Assembly: GCF_020535565.1 (NCBI RefSeq)
Contig: NZ_CP084758.1
Location: forward strand, 1,949,501-2,013,500
Length of the DNA: 64,000 nt
Origin: Shinella sp. XGS7
Lineage (GTDB): Bacteria > Pseudomonadota > Gammaproteobacteria > Burkholderiales > Burkholderiaceae_C
Direction of reading: 5' to 3'
The position numbers were made by a program, and so were the translations under genes. The notes beneath the pieces are model-generated. The model saw only the letters and a program-made list of their open reading frames with translations, had not been told where the DNA came from and searched no databases. Shown in pieces: positions 45,263-54,035 of this stretch (its first letter is position 1; every line of letters starts with the position of its first letter).

Positions 45263-48161
45263 ATGAAGACAAGACGCCAAGATCGCGATACGCATCGCTT
45301 CAATGTTCCGCACCGGCTGTGCGCCGGCACCCTGGGCCTGATCCTGGGCCTGGGAAGCTGGATGCCGCTGGCCCTGGCGCAGCAGGCCACCGCCAGCAAG
45401 CCGGCCGCGGCCAAGTCCGCAGCGGCCAAACCCGGCAACGGCAATCCGACGGCGGCCGGCTTCAGCATCACGCCGCGTCCGGCCTGGGTGCAGGCCGTGA
45501 GCCTGGAGGGCCTGCCCGGCCTGCCCTCGGCACCCGTGCAGGTGCTGCTGATGGACGACCAGACCCGTGTGGGCGCGCCCGGCGGCACCGTGCGCTACCA
45601 GCATGCGCTGCGCCAGATCAATAGCAGCGCCGGCCTGGAGGCCGGGTCACAGATCGAGTTCGTCTTTGACCCCAGCTACGAGCGCCTGCAGATCCATGAG
45701 CTGGTGATCTGGCGCGAGGGCAAGCGCCTGGACCGGCTGGACCGCAAGGCCGTCAAGCTGCTGCAGCGCGAGACCCAGCTGGAGCGCCAGATCGTGGACG
45801 GGCGCGTCACCGCCTCCATCGTGCTGGAAGACCTGCGCGTGGGCGACCGCGTGGAATGGTCCGCCTCCCTGGTGGGCGACAACCCGGTCTTCGAGGGCCG
45901 CTTTGTCGATACCCAGTGGCTCAGCGCCAGCCGCGGCCCGGTGGGCCTGGTGCAGCGCCGCCTGCTGGCGCCGGCCGAGCGCAAGATCCGGCACCGCGTG
46001 GCCGTGCCCGGCGTGGAGCTCAGCGAGCCGACCCGCGGCGACGGCCTGCGCGAGACCGTGCTGCGCCGCCGCGCCGTGCCGCAGTTCCGTTACGACCCTT
46101 TGGTGCCGGCCGAGGACAACTACGCCGATCTGCTGGAGTGGAGCGAGTTCGAGAGCTGGGGCGAGGTGGCCGCCTGGGCCGAGCGCCAGTTTGCGCCGGC
46201 CCTGCGCGAGCGCGAGCCGCTGGCGGCCAAGGCTGCCGAGATCCGCGCAGCCAGCAGCGATCCCGAGCGCCGCCTGGAGCTGGCCCTGGACTTTGTGCAG
46301 AAGGAGATCCGCTACTTCGGCACCGAGATCGGCGCCTCCTCGCATCGCCCGGCCGGCGCGGCCCAGCTCATGCGCCAGCGCTTCGGTGACTGCAAGGACA
46401 AGGCGGCCCTGCTGGTCAATCTGCTGGGCCAGCTGGAGATCGAGGCCCAGCCGGCCCTGGTCTCCACCACCTTGCGTCGAGGTATGGACAAGCGCCTGCC
46501 CAGCCCCTTGAACTTCGACCATGCCATCGTGGCCGTCAAGCGGGGCGAGGGTTGGCTCTGGCTGGACGCCACCCGTTCCTTGCAAACCGGACCGGCCAGT
46601 GAGCGCGCGGTGTCGGGCCTGAGCCCGGCCCTGCTGGCGCGTTCCGGCGAAAGTGCGCCCCTGGCCACGCCTCTGGCGCGCGATCAGCTGCGCGCCGAAG
46701 TGCGCGATGTCTTCAGCTTTGCACGGCTGGCCGAACCTGGCGAGCTGGTCTCCGAGGCCGTGTACTACGGCGAGGTGGCCGAGAACCTGCGCATGGCGCG
46801 GGCCTCCCCAGCCTCAGGAGGCTTTCGACGCCTTGCTGATGGGCGATCTGGCGCGGGCCTATCCGGCCTATCAGCGCCAGGGTGCGGTGCAGGTGGAGGA
46901 TGTGCCGGGGCGCAATGCCCTGCGCATCACCCAGCGCCTGCGCGCCCATGGTGACACCTGGCGTCTGCTCAGCAAGGGCGTGATGGCCACCGATGTGGCC
47001 GTCTCTGGCGTGATGGGTCCGCTGCGTCTGCCCGATATGACGCCGCGGGAGCTGGCCCTGAACGTGAGCCTGCCCGGCAGCTACCGCCATCTGGTGCGCT
47101 TCGAGTTTGCCGAGCAGGCCTATGCGCGCGAGAGTGAGTCGCCCTTTGCCGAGAGCAATGAGTTCTACGAGCTGCGCCTGCGCAGCAAGGGCGGCCCGCG
47201 TTTCGGCGAGTTCAATGCCGAGCTGCAGCTCAAGGCCGACCGCATCGAAGCCGCGCAATGGACCCGCTACCGCGACGCGCTGCAGAAGCTCTGGCCGCGC
47301 CTGGCCACCCAGCTCACCCTGCCGGTGATGGCGCCCGAGCGGCTGGAGGACTTCCGCAGCGCCAGCAAGGTTCTGAGCGAGCGTCTGCGCAGCGGCCAGC
47401 CCAAGGTCTCCACGCAGGTCCAGGCCAATGCGCACTACGACCTGCTGGCCCAGGACCAGATCCTGGCCAGCAAGCGCCTGCCGCCCAAGCTGCAGGCGCG
47501 GGTGCAGATGGAGCGCGGCCAGAGCCTGGATCATCTGGGTCAGCATCAGGCCGCACGCCAGGCCTTCGAGAGCGCCCTCCAGCTGGACCCCGCCCTGAGC
47601 GAAGCCCAGGCCAGCCTGGCCGTCAATGCCCTGATCCGCGGTCAGGATGTCGAGGCCCAGCGCGCCGCCGAGCAGGCCCTGCAGCTGGCCCCGCATGAGC
47701 TGGCGCCCCGCTACACCCGGGCCCAGGCCCGCTATATGGCCGGTGACTTCGCCGGTGCCAGCGAAGACCTGCGCGCGCTGCTGCGCGGCGGCACGGGCAG
47801 CGAGACCGAGCGCGGCTACCGCGGGCTCTGGCTCTTCCTGGCCGAGCAGGCTCAGGGGCAGGACGGCCGGGTGGCCACGGCCGATCTGGTCGTCAGCAGC
47901 GACCGGCCCGCCTGGCCCATGCCCCTGCTGCGCATGCTGCGCGGCGAGCTGAGCCTCAAGGAAGCGCAGAGCCAGGCCGCGGCCGACAAGGCCGAGCAGG
48001 CCGGGCGCGAATGCGAGCTCTATTTCTTCGCCGCCCAGAAGGCGGTGCTGGAGCGCGATACCGAGCAGGCCCGCCGCTGGCTGGACCGCAGCCTGGCCAC
48101 CGGGGTGCTGGAGTTCATCGAGTACGGGCTGGCACGGCGCGAGCGTGAGCGCCTGAAGTAG
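45263..48161 (+). pseudogene. DUF3857/transglutaminase/TPR protein gene, interrupted by a frameshift
   Basis: One gene of about 965 codons in two frames. Frame one (45263 to about 46806) has a signal peptide (GLILGLGSWMPLALAQ), a DUF3857 beta domain and a transglutaminase-like core (QKEIRYFGTEIGASSHRP, RFGDCKDKAALLVNLL with Cys, NFDHAIVAV with His, WLDATR with Asp). Frame two (about 46807 to 48161) continues the C-terminal domain and tetratricopeptide repeats (HYDLLAQDQILASKRLP, RQAFESALQLDPALSEAQASLAV). The switch fits one extra C in the CCCC run at 46806-46809; removing it gives RASQPQEAFDALL in one frame. It may be a sequencing error, phase variation or recent inactivation. GTG 45260 is an alternative start. 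Confidence 0.85.
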
Positions 48162-48324
48162 GCAGAAGGGCGAGGGCTGACGGGCGTGACAAGCGTTTCG
48201 GGCGCCCTGCTGCTGCCCGACCTTGCGCCTTTGCCGGCAAGCTGCGCGCCTTCAGCCCGACCCGAGATCAAGCCCGAGTTGGCGCAGGCTTTGGAGACGC
48301 GGTGATGGGCGTCTATTGCAGCCC

Positions 48325-49380
48325 TTAAGCGTCCCAGAACTTGTACTCTTCCTCGTCGGCGCCGCCCTGCATGGGCAGGCCGCCGGCCAGGGGCTGGGGC
48401 TGCATGGCTTCCAGCTGTTCGCGCAGCTTGACTACCTGGTCGCTCCAGTAATTGCTGCTGCCGAACCAGGGGAAGGCGGCCGGGAAGGCGGGATCGCCCC
48501 AGCGGCGGGCCAGCCAGGCGCTGTGGTGAATCATGCGCAGGGTGCGCAGGGGTTCGATCAGGCGCAGCTCGCGATGGTCGAATTCGGCCATGCTCTCGTA
48601 ACCCTCCAGCACGCAGGCCAGCTGGCGGCGCATGCTCTCGGCATCGCCCGAAAGCAGCATCCACAGGTCCTGCACGGCGGGGCCGGTGACGGCGTCGTCC
48701 AGGTCCACGAAGTGGGGACCGCGGTCCGGCGTCCAGAGGATGTTGCCCGGGTGGCAGTCGCCGTGCAGACGCAGCAGGCCCAGTTTCGGGGTCTCGTCAA
48801 AGGCGCGCTGGATGGCGTCCAGGCAGCGGCGCACGGCGTCTTCCCAACTGGGGCGAATCTCCAGCGGCATGCTCTCGTGAGCCAGCAGCCAGTCCAGGGC
48901 CTGCTGTCCCGGCAGGGCGCTGGCCCAGCTCTGCCGGTGGGCAAAGGGCCGGCTGCGGCCTACGGCGTGGATGCGGCCCAGGTAGCGGCCTATCCAGGTG
49001 AGCACCTCGGGGTCTTCCAGCTCGGGCGCGCGGCCGCCCTGGCGCGGCGTGACGGCAAAGCGCTGGCCGCGGTAGTGAACCAGACTGCTGGCGGGCTCGC
49101 CCAGGGCCCAGGGCGCGGCCACCGGGATTTCGGCGGCCTGCAGCTCGCGGGCGAACTCATGCTCTTCCAGGATCTGGGCATCGCTCCAGCGGCCGGGGCG
49201 GTAGAACTTGGCCACCGCGATCCGGCCGTCTTCCAGATGCACCTGCAGCACCCGGTTCTCGTAGGAGTTGAGCTGCAGCAGGCGGCCGTCGCCATAGAGG
49301 CCCACGCTTTCCAGCGCATCGAGCATGAACTCGGGCGTGAGGTCGCGGAAGCTGGTGTCGCTGAGGCTGGGCAGGGTCAA
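48325..49380 (-). CDS. srkA: SrkA/RdoA-type stress-response kinase
   Basis: About 351 residues of an aminoglycoside-phosphotransferase-like Ser/Thr kinase. LNSYENRVLQVHLEDGRIAVAKFYRPGRWSDAQILEEHEF holds the ATP-binding Lys, LHGDCHPGNILW the catalytic Asp and Asn, and VDLDDAVTGP the metal-binding Asp. E. coli SrkA counters stress-induced death. The LTPEFMLDALESVGL segment aligns with the E. coli N-terminus, which requires a start upstream of ATG 49326; TTG 49380 is the best candidate. A terminator for the upstream gene stands seven bases before it, so its own promoter would have to overlap that terminator. Confidence 0.88.
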   Translation of the reverse strand: MTLPSLSDTSFRDLTPEFMLDALESVGLYGDGRLLQLNSYENRVLQVHLEDGRIAVAKFYRPGRWSDAQILEEHEFARELQAAEIPVAAPWALGEPASSLVHYRGQRFAVTPRQGGRAPELEDPEVLTWIGRYLGRIHAVGRSRPFAHRQSWASALPGQQALDWLLAHESMPLEIRPSWEDAVRRCLDAIQRAFDETPKLGLLRLHGDCHPGNILWTPDRGPHFVDLDDAVTGPAVQDLWMLLSGDAESMRRQLACVLEGYESMAEFDHRELRLIEPLRTLRMIHHSAWLARRWGDPAFPAAFPWFGSSNYWSDQVVKLREQLEAMQPQPLAGGLPMQGGADEEEYKFWDA

Positions 49381-49386
49381 GAGATG

Positions 49387-49411
49387 AAAAACGGCGCCCG
49401 CGGCGCCGTTT
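49387..49411 (-). terminator. Terminator after the DUF2726 gene
   Basis: On the minus strand ACGGCGCC, a three-base loop and GGCGCCGT are followed by TTTTC. It lies 28 bases past the DUF2726 stop codon and just ahead of the kinase gene. Confidence 0.85.
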
Positions 49412-49439
49412 GCAAAGAGTGGCGGGGCAGGGCCGCAGT

Positions 49440-50225
49440 CTAGCGGTGCCCGTAGCGCGGTGAATCCACCACCACGCCCACGATGTCGTTGGGCGCCTCG
49501 TCGGGGTACTGGGAATCGGCGCCCAGGGGCTCGGCGAAGGGGCGGCTGTTGCGAAAGCCGGGGCGGCTGCCGGCCAGGCTGTCGTAGCGGCTGTCGGGGC
49601 TGAAGAAGGAGTCGTGGAAGACGGCCGAGTCCTGCCAGAGGTTGTCGCGGCGGTTGCCGGCGCGGCGCGCGGTCGGCTGGGGGGCGTGGCCGTGGTGCAT
49701 GGCCGGCGGAGGCGCCGATTGCGGGCCGCGGTTGGCGGCGCCGCTGAAGGGCACCAGCAGCTGCAGCTCGGCGGCGCTGGGCAGATTGTCGATGGGGCAG
49801 CGCAGATAGCGCACCCGGCAGGCGCTCAGCACCGACTGCTTGATCTGCAGGCTGCGGCTGGAGGCCTGACGCTCGCTGTCCAGATCGATGGCGGCCAGCA
49901 CGCGGCCGTTGGGGCTGCAGATGGCGAAGCTCACATGGGTGGCGCCCAGCAGATCGAACCAGTAGCGCACCTGGCGTGCCTCGGTGGGCTGGCAAAAGCG
50001 CACCAGGGGCAGCTTGGAGAGGATCACGTGGTGGGGCAGGGCCTCACGCAGCAGGCGGTAGACCCGGCGCTCGTCGGTGCTGAAGACCGGGCGCGGGCTC
50101 AGAGACCACTCCGTGGGCAGCGGCTTGGTGCCCTGGCCGGGGCGACGCAGCAGCCAGAGCACGGCCATGACGACAAATCCCAGGCCGAACACCAGCGCAA
50201 TGATCCACGGAATAGTGGTTTGCAT
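49440..50225 (-). CDS. Membrane-anchored DUF2726 protein
   Basis: A 261-residue protein. The N-terminus is one membrane helix (IPWIIALVFGLGFVVMAVLWLL), then a DUF2726 domain of nuclease-like fold (about 45-165: FSTDERRVYRLLREALP, YWFDLLGATHVSFAICSPNGRVLAAIDLD). Two Cys (ACRVRYLRCPIDNLPS) follow. The last 90 residues are low in order, rich in Ser, Arg and Asp, with no recognisable motif. DUF2726 resembles restriction-like folds, but the function is unknown. A terminator follows the gene, so it is a single-gene unit. Confidence 0.82.
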   Translation of the reverse strand: MQTTIPWIIALVFGLGFVVMAVLWLLRRPGQGTKPLPTEWSLSPRPVFSTDERRVYRLLREALPHHVILSKLPLVRFCQPTEARQVRYWFDLLGATHVSFAICSPNGRVLAAIDLDSERQASSRSLQIKQSVLSACRVRYLRCPIDNLPSAAELQLLVPFSGAANRGPQSAPPPAMHHGHAPQPTARRAGNRRDNLWQDSAVFHDSFFSPDSRYDSLAGSRPGFRNSRPFAEPLGADSQYPDEAPNDIVGVVVDSPRYGHR

Positions 50226-50389
50226 CCCTCGTGATCTCGTTGGTTGTTGGCGCCATCGGCGCCTTAGCCAAGAAATGTAACTGAATTTTGTGACATTCCT
50301 CCCCGGGCCTTCCCCCAGACGCGGGGTGACAAATGTCCCAGTCCGACGCGGGTTTAGCGGCGTCGGCGTGGTGTCGGGGCGGGGTACTT

Positions 50390-50404
50390 CGGGGACTGTC
50401 CCCG
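50390..50404. repeat. 15-bp palindrome, REP-like
   Basis: CGGGGAC-T-GTCCCCG between the DUF2726 and GNAT genes, with a partial copy (GGGGACTGAC) at 50430-50439 overlapping the GNAT stop. Sequences of this form recur in intergenic space of many proteobacterial genomes; recurrence in this genome is not tested here. Confidence 0.4.
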
Positions 50405-50439
50405 CCGGCCTGAGCGGGCGCATGCGAGCGGGGACTGAC

Positions 50440-51135
50440 TTACTGCTTGGCGGCCTTGCCGCTGTCCTCGAACTTGGACTTCACCTCGGCCACGCCGTCG
50501 ATGATGTCGCCCAGCACCCGGATATGGCGCTTGAACTGGAAGTCCAGCTCGGCCATATGGCGCTCGATGGCCTCGCCCACATGGGAGGCCACGGTGTCTG
50601 GCGGCAGGCGCAGCCAGGCCTCGGACTCCGAGCCGTCGCGCTCTACCTTGGCGCCGGCCTTGCGCGCGATCTTGAGCATGGGCGCGTTTTCGCTGAGCGC
50701 GTGGATGAACAGGGTCTCGATGCCGCGGTTGCGCGCATGCAGGGCGGCGCGCTCGAAGAGCCGGGCGCCGAAGCCACGGCCACGTGCCTTGTCCAGCACC
50801 GAGACGCCGAACTCGGCCATGGCCGGCTTGCCCTGGCGCTGCGGCGTGGGCTCGTAGGCCAGGTGCGCCATGGCCACCAGCTGCAGGCGGCGGTTGAAGA
50901 TGCCCAGCAGCTCGTCGCGCTCGAAGTTCAGGCCGGCCACATAGCGGGTGATCTGCTCGTCCGAGGCGGAATAGCCGAAGCGCAGATAGCGGTCGCGCTC
51001 GGACAGGCTCAGCAGATGGTCGCGGATGCGACGGCGGTGACGCCGGGCCAGGGAGCGGATGGGCACCCAGGAGGACAGATGCTGCAGCGGCGCCCAGGGG
51101 GTGGGCGACGGGGCGGAGGGCTCTGATTCGCTCAT
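50440..51135 (-). CDS. GNAT family N-acetyltransferase
   Basis: A 231-residue acetyltransferase. The acetyl-CoA-binding motif is in DKARGRGFGARLFERAALHARNRGIETLFIHAL (about 130-162), and KIARKAGAKVERDGSE follows. The N-terminal part (LSLSERDRYLRFGYSASDEQITRYV) is common to a proteobacterial group annotated as acetyltransferases of unknown substrate. The C-terminal 50 residues (HVGEAIERHMAELDFQFKRHIRVL) look helical and extend beyond the GNAT fold. ATG 51135 is the start. It is divergent from rplM. Confidence 0.88.
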   Translation of the reverse strand: MSESEPSAPSPTPWAPLQHLSSWVPIRSLARRHRRRIRDHLLSLSERDRYLRFGYSASDEQITRYVAGLNFERDELLGIFNRRLQLVAMAHLAYEPTPQRQGKPAMAEFGVSVLDKARGRGFGARLFERAALHARNRGIETLFIHALSENAPMLKIARKAGAKVERDGSESEAWLRLPPDTVASHVGEAIERHMAELDFQFKRHIRVLGDIIDGVAEVKSKFEDSGKAAKQ

Positions 51136-51458
51136 GGTGATGCCTACGTAATTACCCGTATGGTAGCCCAGGCCTCGGGTCTTGGGCGCCCGATTGCTCG
51201 GACTTTTGCCAGATCGGGCCGGATGCGATACACTCGCGGGCTTTCCCGGATTTGGTTGCGGGAGAAGTCTTGCTGGGCCTGAGAGGCCGCCGGCGAGGCG
51301 CAGGCGTGAAAACAGCGGGAACGGAAACGGGACTGCAAGCACGCAGGCGGCTCGCCAATAAGCGGCACCGATGACGCAAGACCGAAAACAGTACAGCCAG
51401 CCGACCTCCGGTATCGCTCGGGCCTCGTGCCCTGATGCCGGTTAATTGAGAGAACCTC
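51136..51458 (+). promoter_or_regulatory. Promoter and long 5' leader of rplM-rpsI
   Basis: This 323-base gap holds no gene. A sigma-70 promoter reads TTGCCA (51206-51211), 17-base spacer, TACACT (51229-51234). The transcript would begin near 51241 and have a leader of about 218 bases, unusually long. A stem-loop at 51408-51441 stands close to the Shine-Dalgarno GAGAG before ATG 51459. Confidence 0.7.
51408..51441 (+). promoter_or_regulatory. Stem-loop just upstream of the rplM ribosome-binding site
   Basis: CCGG/CCGG, ATC/GAT and GGGC/GCCC pair in order (51408-51423 with 51429-51441) around loop CTCGT, with small bulges. L13 represses its own operon in E. coli; this could be an equivalent target (inference). 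Confidence 0.4.
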
Positions 51459-51887
51459 ATGAAGACCTTCAGCGCCAAGCCGGCCGAAGTGACGCACGAG
51501 TGGTTTGTGATTGACGCCACCGACAAGGTGCTCGGACGTGTTGCCAGCGAAGTGGCACTCCGTTTGCGCGGCAAGCACAAGGCCACCTTCACGCCCCACG
51601 TCGACGACGGTGATAACGTCATCGTTATCAACGCCGACAAGGTCGTCTTCACCGGCAAGAAGTACTCCGACAAGAAGTACTACTGGCACACCGGTTACCC
51701 GGGCGGCATCTACGCCACCAAGTTCAAGGACATGCAAGCCAAGCACCCGGGCCGCGCCCTGGAGAAGGCTGTCAAGGGCATGCTGCCCAAGGGTCCGCTG
51801 GGCTACGCGATGATCAAGAAGCTGAAGGTGTACGCCGGTGATACCCACCCGCACGCCGCTCAGCAGCCCAAGCCTCTGGACATCTAA
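51459..51887 (+). CDS. rplM: 50S ribosomal protein L13
   Basis: A 142-residue early-assembly protein of the large subunit. The N-terminal [38 protein letters not shown] and the [30 protein letters not shown] end are the standard L13 pattern at standard length. Codons are the most biased toward preferred choices in the window, as expected for high expression. rpsI follows after nine bases with AAGGAG as ribosome-binding site. Confidence 0.98.
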   Translation: MKTFSAKPAEVTHEWFVIDATDKVLGRVASEVALRLRGKHKATFTPHVDDGDNVIVINADKVVFTGKKYSDKKYYWHTGYPGGIYATKFKDMQAKHPGRALEKAVKGMLPKGPLGYAMIKKLKVYAGDTHPHAAQQPKPLDI

Positions 51888-51896
51888 GGAGCGGCA

Positions 51897-52289
51897 ATGA
51901 TCGGAAACTGGAACTACGGTACCGGCCGCCGCAAGTCGTCGGTCGCTCGCGTCTTCATCAAGAAGGGCACGGGCCAAATCATCATCAATGGTCGCACGAT
52001 CGAGCAGTACTTCGGCCGTCAGACCTCGATCATGGTGGCACGTCAGCCCCTGGTCCTGACCAACAATGGCGAGGCCTTCGACATCAAGGTCAACGTCCAC
52101 GGTGGTGGCGAGTCCGGCCAAGCCGGTGCTGTCCGTCTGGGCATCACCCGCGCGCTGATTGACTACGACGCAGCCCTGAAGCCCGAACTGAGCCGCGCCG
52201 GCTTCGTCACGCGTGATGCGCGTGAAGTCGAGCGTAAGAAGGTCGGTCTGCACGGCGCCCGTCGCCGCAAGCAGTTCAGCAAGCGCTGA
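51897..52289 (+). CDS. rpsI: 30S ribosomal protein S9
   Basis: A 130-residue small-subunit protein whose C-terminal tail reaches the P-site t[29 protein letters not shown], the conserved [23 protein letters not shown], and the basic end [17 protein letters not shown] are intact, including the terminal Lys-Arg. It is cotranscribed with rplM and ended by a strong terminator. Confidence 0.98.
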   Translation: MIGNWNYGTGRRKSSVARVFIKKGTGQIIINGRTIEQYFGRQTSIMVARQPLVLTNNGEAFDIKVNVHGGGESGQAGAVRLGITRALIDYDAALKPELSRAGFVTRDAREVERKKVGLHGARRRKQFSKR

Positions 52290-52331
52290 TCCCGGCCTGT
52301 CGACCTGCCCTCGTGGTGGGTCGCTTGCTCG

Positions 52332-52371
52332 ACAAGGCCGCTGCCGCAATGCAGCGGCCTTGTTTCATTTG
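52332..52371 (+). terminator. Terminator of rplM-rpsI
   Basis: ACAAGGCCGCTGC (52332-52344) pairs with GCAGCGGCCTTGT (52351-52363), loop CGCAAT, followed by TTTCATTT. Confidence 0.88.
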
Positions 52372-52455
52372 GGCCCGGCCCCAAAATATCCCCAGTCTGC
52401 ATACATGTCCGTTTACGTGGACAATCGCGGCAAGAACCATTCCACAGGAAATGCT

Positions 52456-52830
52456 ATGAGCGCAGTTCTCGAGACCTCCACCGCTGGCGCCGGCGATATG
52501 CCCGTGCCGCTGATCTTTACCGACAGCGCTGCCGAGAAGGTGCGCGACCTGGTGGCCGAGGAAGGCAATCCGGACCTGAAGCTGCGTGTGTTTGTGCAGG
52601 GCGGCGGCTGCTCCGGCTTCCAGTACGGTTTCACTTTTGATGAAGCCGTGAACGAAGACGACACGCAGATGAGCAAGAACGGCGTGACCCTGCTGATCGA
52701 CGCCATGAGCCTGCAGTACCTCACCGGTGCCGAGATCGACTACAAGGAAGACCTGCAGGGCGCGCAGTTCGTGATCAAGAATCCGAACGCCACCACCACC
52801 TGCGGCTGCGGCTCGAGCTTCTCGGTCTGA
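52456..52830 (+). CDS. erpA: Iron-sulfur cluster insertion protein ErpA
   Basis: A 124-residue A-type carrier. The three ligand cysteines are in [15 protein letters not shown] and in the C-terminal [42 protein letters not shown] is the usual body. It passes [4Fe-4S] clusters to apoproteins, including isoprenoid enzymes. ATG 52456 with AGGAA before it is preferred to an in-frame ATG 52405. Placement between rpsI and anmK is the common burkholderial order. Confidence 0.97.
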   Translation: MSAVLETSTAGAGDMPVPLIFTDSAAEKVRDLVAEEGNPDLKLRVFVQGGGCSGFQYGFTFDEAVNEDDTQMSKNGVTLLIDAMSLQYLTGAEIDYKEDLQGAQFVIKNPNATTTCGCGSSFSV

Positions 52831-52861
52831 GCCCCATCAGGGCGTCGTCGCTGCCCTGTGA

Positions 52862-52888
52862 AAAGGCCGCCCTCGGGCGGCCTTTGTC
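52862..52888. terminator. Terminator between erpA and anmK
   Basis: AAAGGCCGCCC (52862-52872) and GGGCGGCCTTT (52875-52885) form an 11-bp perfect stem. The T-run on the plus strand serves erpA and the A-run on the left serves anmK on the other strand, so it works for both converging genes. Confidence 0.85.
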
Positions 52889-52908
52889 ATGCTGGGCTCA
52901 GGCATCGG

Positions 52909-54027
52909 TCATGCCGGATGCAGGGCGCCCAGCACGCGAGGGCCGGCGGCGCCGGTCACGGCCGGCAGATTGCCCGGCAGGCGCTGCACAAAGCGCTGGG
53001 CCAGCCAGGCGAAGGCGGCGGCCTCCACCTGCATGGGCGGCAGGCCGCGTGCGGCGCTGCTGAGCACGCGCTGCTGGGGCAGCAGGGCCTGCAGCCGCTG
53101 CATCAGGCGGCCGTTGAGTGCGCCGCCGCCGCAGACCAGCAGCTCGGCGCCGGGCTCGGCGCCCAGGCGCAGGCAGTCGGCAATGCTATGAGCCGTGAGC
53201 TCCAGCAGGGTGGCCTGCACATCTTCCGGGCGGGCCTGGTTGGCATCACCCAGGCGCGCGGCCAGCCAGTCGGGATTGAAGAGGTCGCGCCCGGTGCTGC
53301 GCGGCGCCGGTCGGGCGAAGAAGGGTTCGTCCAGCAGGCGCTGCAGCAGCTCGGCGAGCACTTGCCCGCTGGCGGCCCAGGCGCCATCGGCGTCATAGGC
53401 CTGACCGCGGTGGCGCTGCACCCAGAAATCCATCAGGCAGTTGCCCGGGCCGCAGTCATAGCCCAGGCTTTGGCCCTCGCGCTCCAGCACGCTGATATTG
53501 CTGATGCCGCCGATATTGAGCACCAGCACCTGGGCATCGCTGCGACCGAACAGTGCGCGGTGGAAGGCGGGCACCAGGGGGGCGCCCTGGCCACCGGCGG
53601 CCACATCGCGGGCGCGCAGATCGCAGACCGTGTCCACGCCCGTGAGCTCGGCCAGCAGGGCGCCGTTGAGCAGTTGCAGGGTGTAGCCGCAGCCGTCGAA
53701 CTCGCCGGGGCGGTGGCGTATGGTCTGGCCATGGGCGCCGAGGGCGCGCACGGCGCCGGGTGCGAGCCGGTGTGCTTGCAGCAGGCGCCGCACCAGATCG
53801 GCATAGGCGCGGGCCAGGCCATTGCCGGCCAGGGCGCAGCGGTGGGCCTCGTTCTCGCCGGGGCTGTTCAGGGCCAGCAGCTCGGCGCGCAGTGCCGGCT
53901 CAAAAGGCTGGTGCTCGTGGCCCAGCACCTCGAGGGCGGCGCCCTGCGGGCCGGGAAAACGCGCCAGCACGGCGTCCACCCCGTCCAGCGAGGTGCCGGA
54001 CATCAGGCCGATGAAGAACTCGCTCAC
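52909..54027 (-). CDS. anmK: Anhydro-N-acetylmuramic acid kinase
   Basis: A 372-residue kinase that opens and phosphorylates 1,6-anhydro-MurNAc from recycled peptidoglycan. FIGLMSGTSLDGVDAVL opens the protein; GAHGQTIRHRP, LVLNIGGISNIS, GYDCGPGNCLMDFW, and CGGGALNGRLMQRL are the ATP and sugar-site motifs. GTG 54027 (MSEFFIGLMSGTS) is the likely start, giving the normal length. It lies eight bases after the M23 endopeptidase gene, which makes functional sense: one cuts cell wall and the other recycles fragments. Confidence 0.95.
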   Translation of the reverse strand: MSEFFIGLMSGTSLDGVDAVLARFPGPQGAALEVLGHEHQPFEPALRAELLALNSPGENEAHRCALAGNGLARAYADLVRRLLQAHRLAPGAVRALGAHGQTIRHRPGEFDGCGYTLQLLNGALLAELTGVDTVCDLRARDVAAGGQGAPLVPAFHRALFGRSDAQVLVLNIGGISNISVLEREGQSLGYDCGPGNCLMDFWVQRHRGQAYDADGAWAASGQVLAELLQRLLDEPFFARPAPRSTGRDLFNPDWLAARLGDANQARPEDVQATLLELTAHSIADCLRLGAEPGAELLVCGGGALNGRLMQRLQALLPQQRVLSSAARGLPPMQVEAAAFAWLAQRFVQRLPGNLPAVTGAAGPRVLGALHPA

Positions 54028-54035
54028 GCGCGGGC

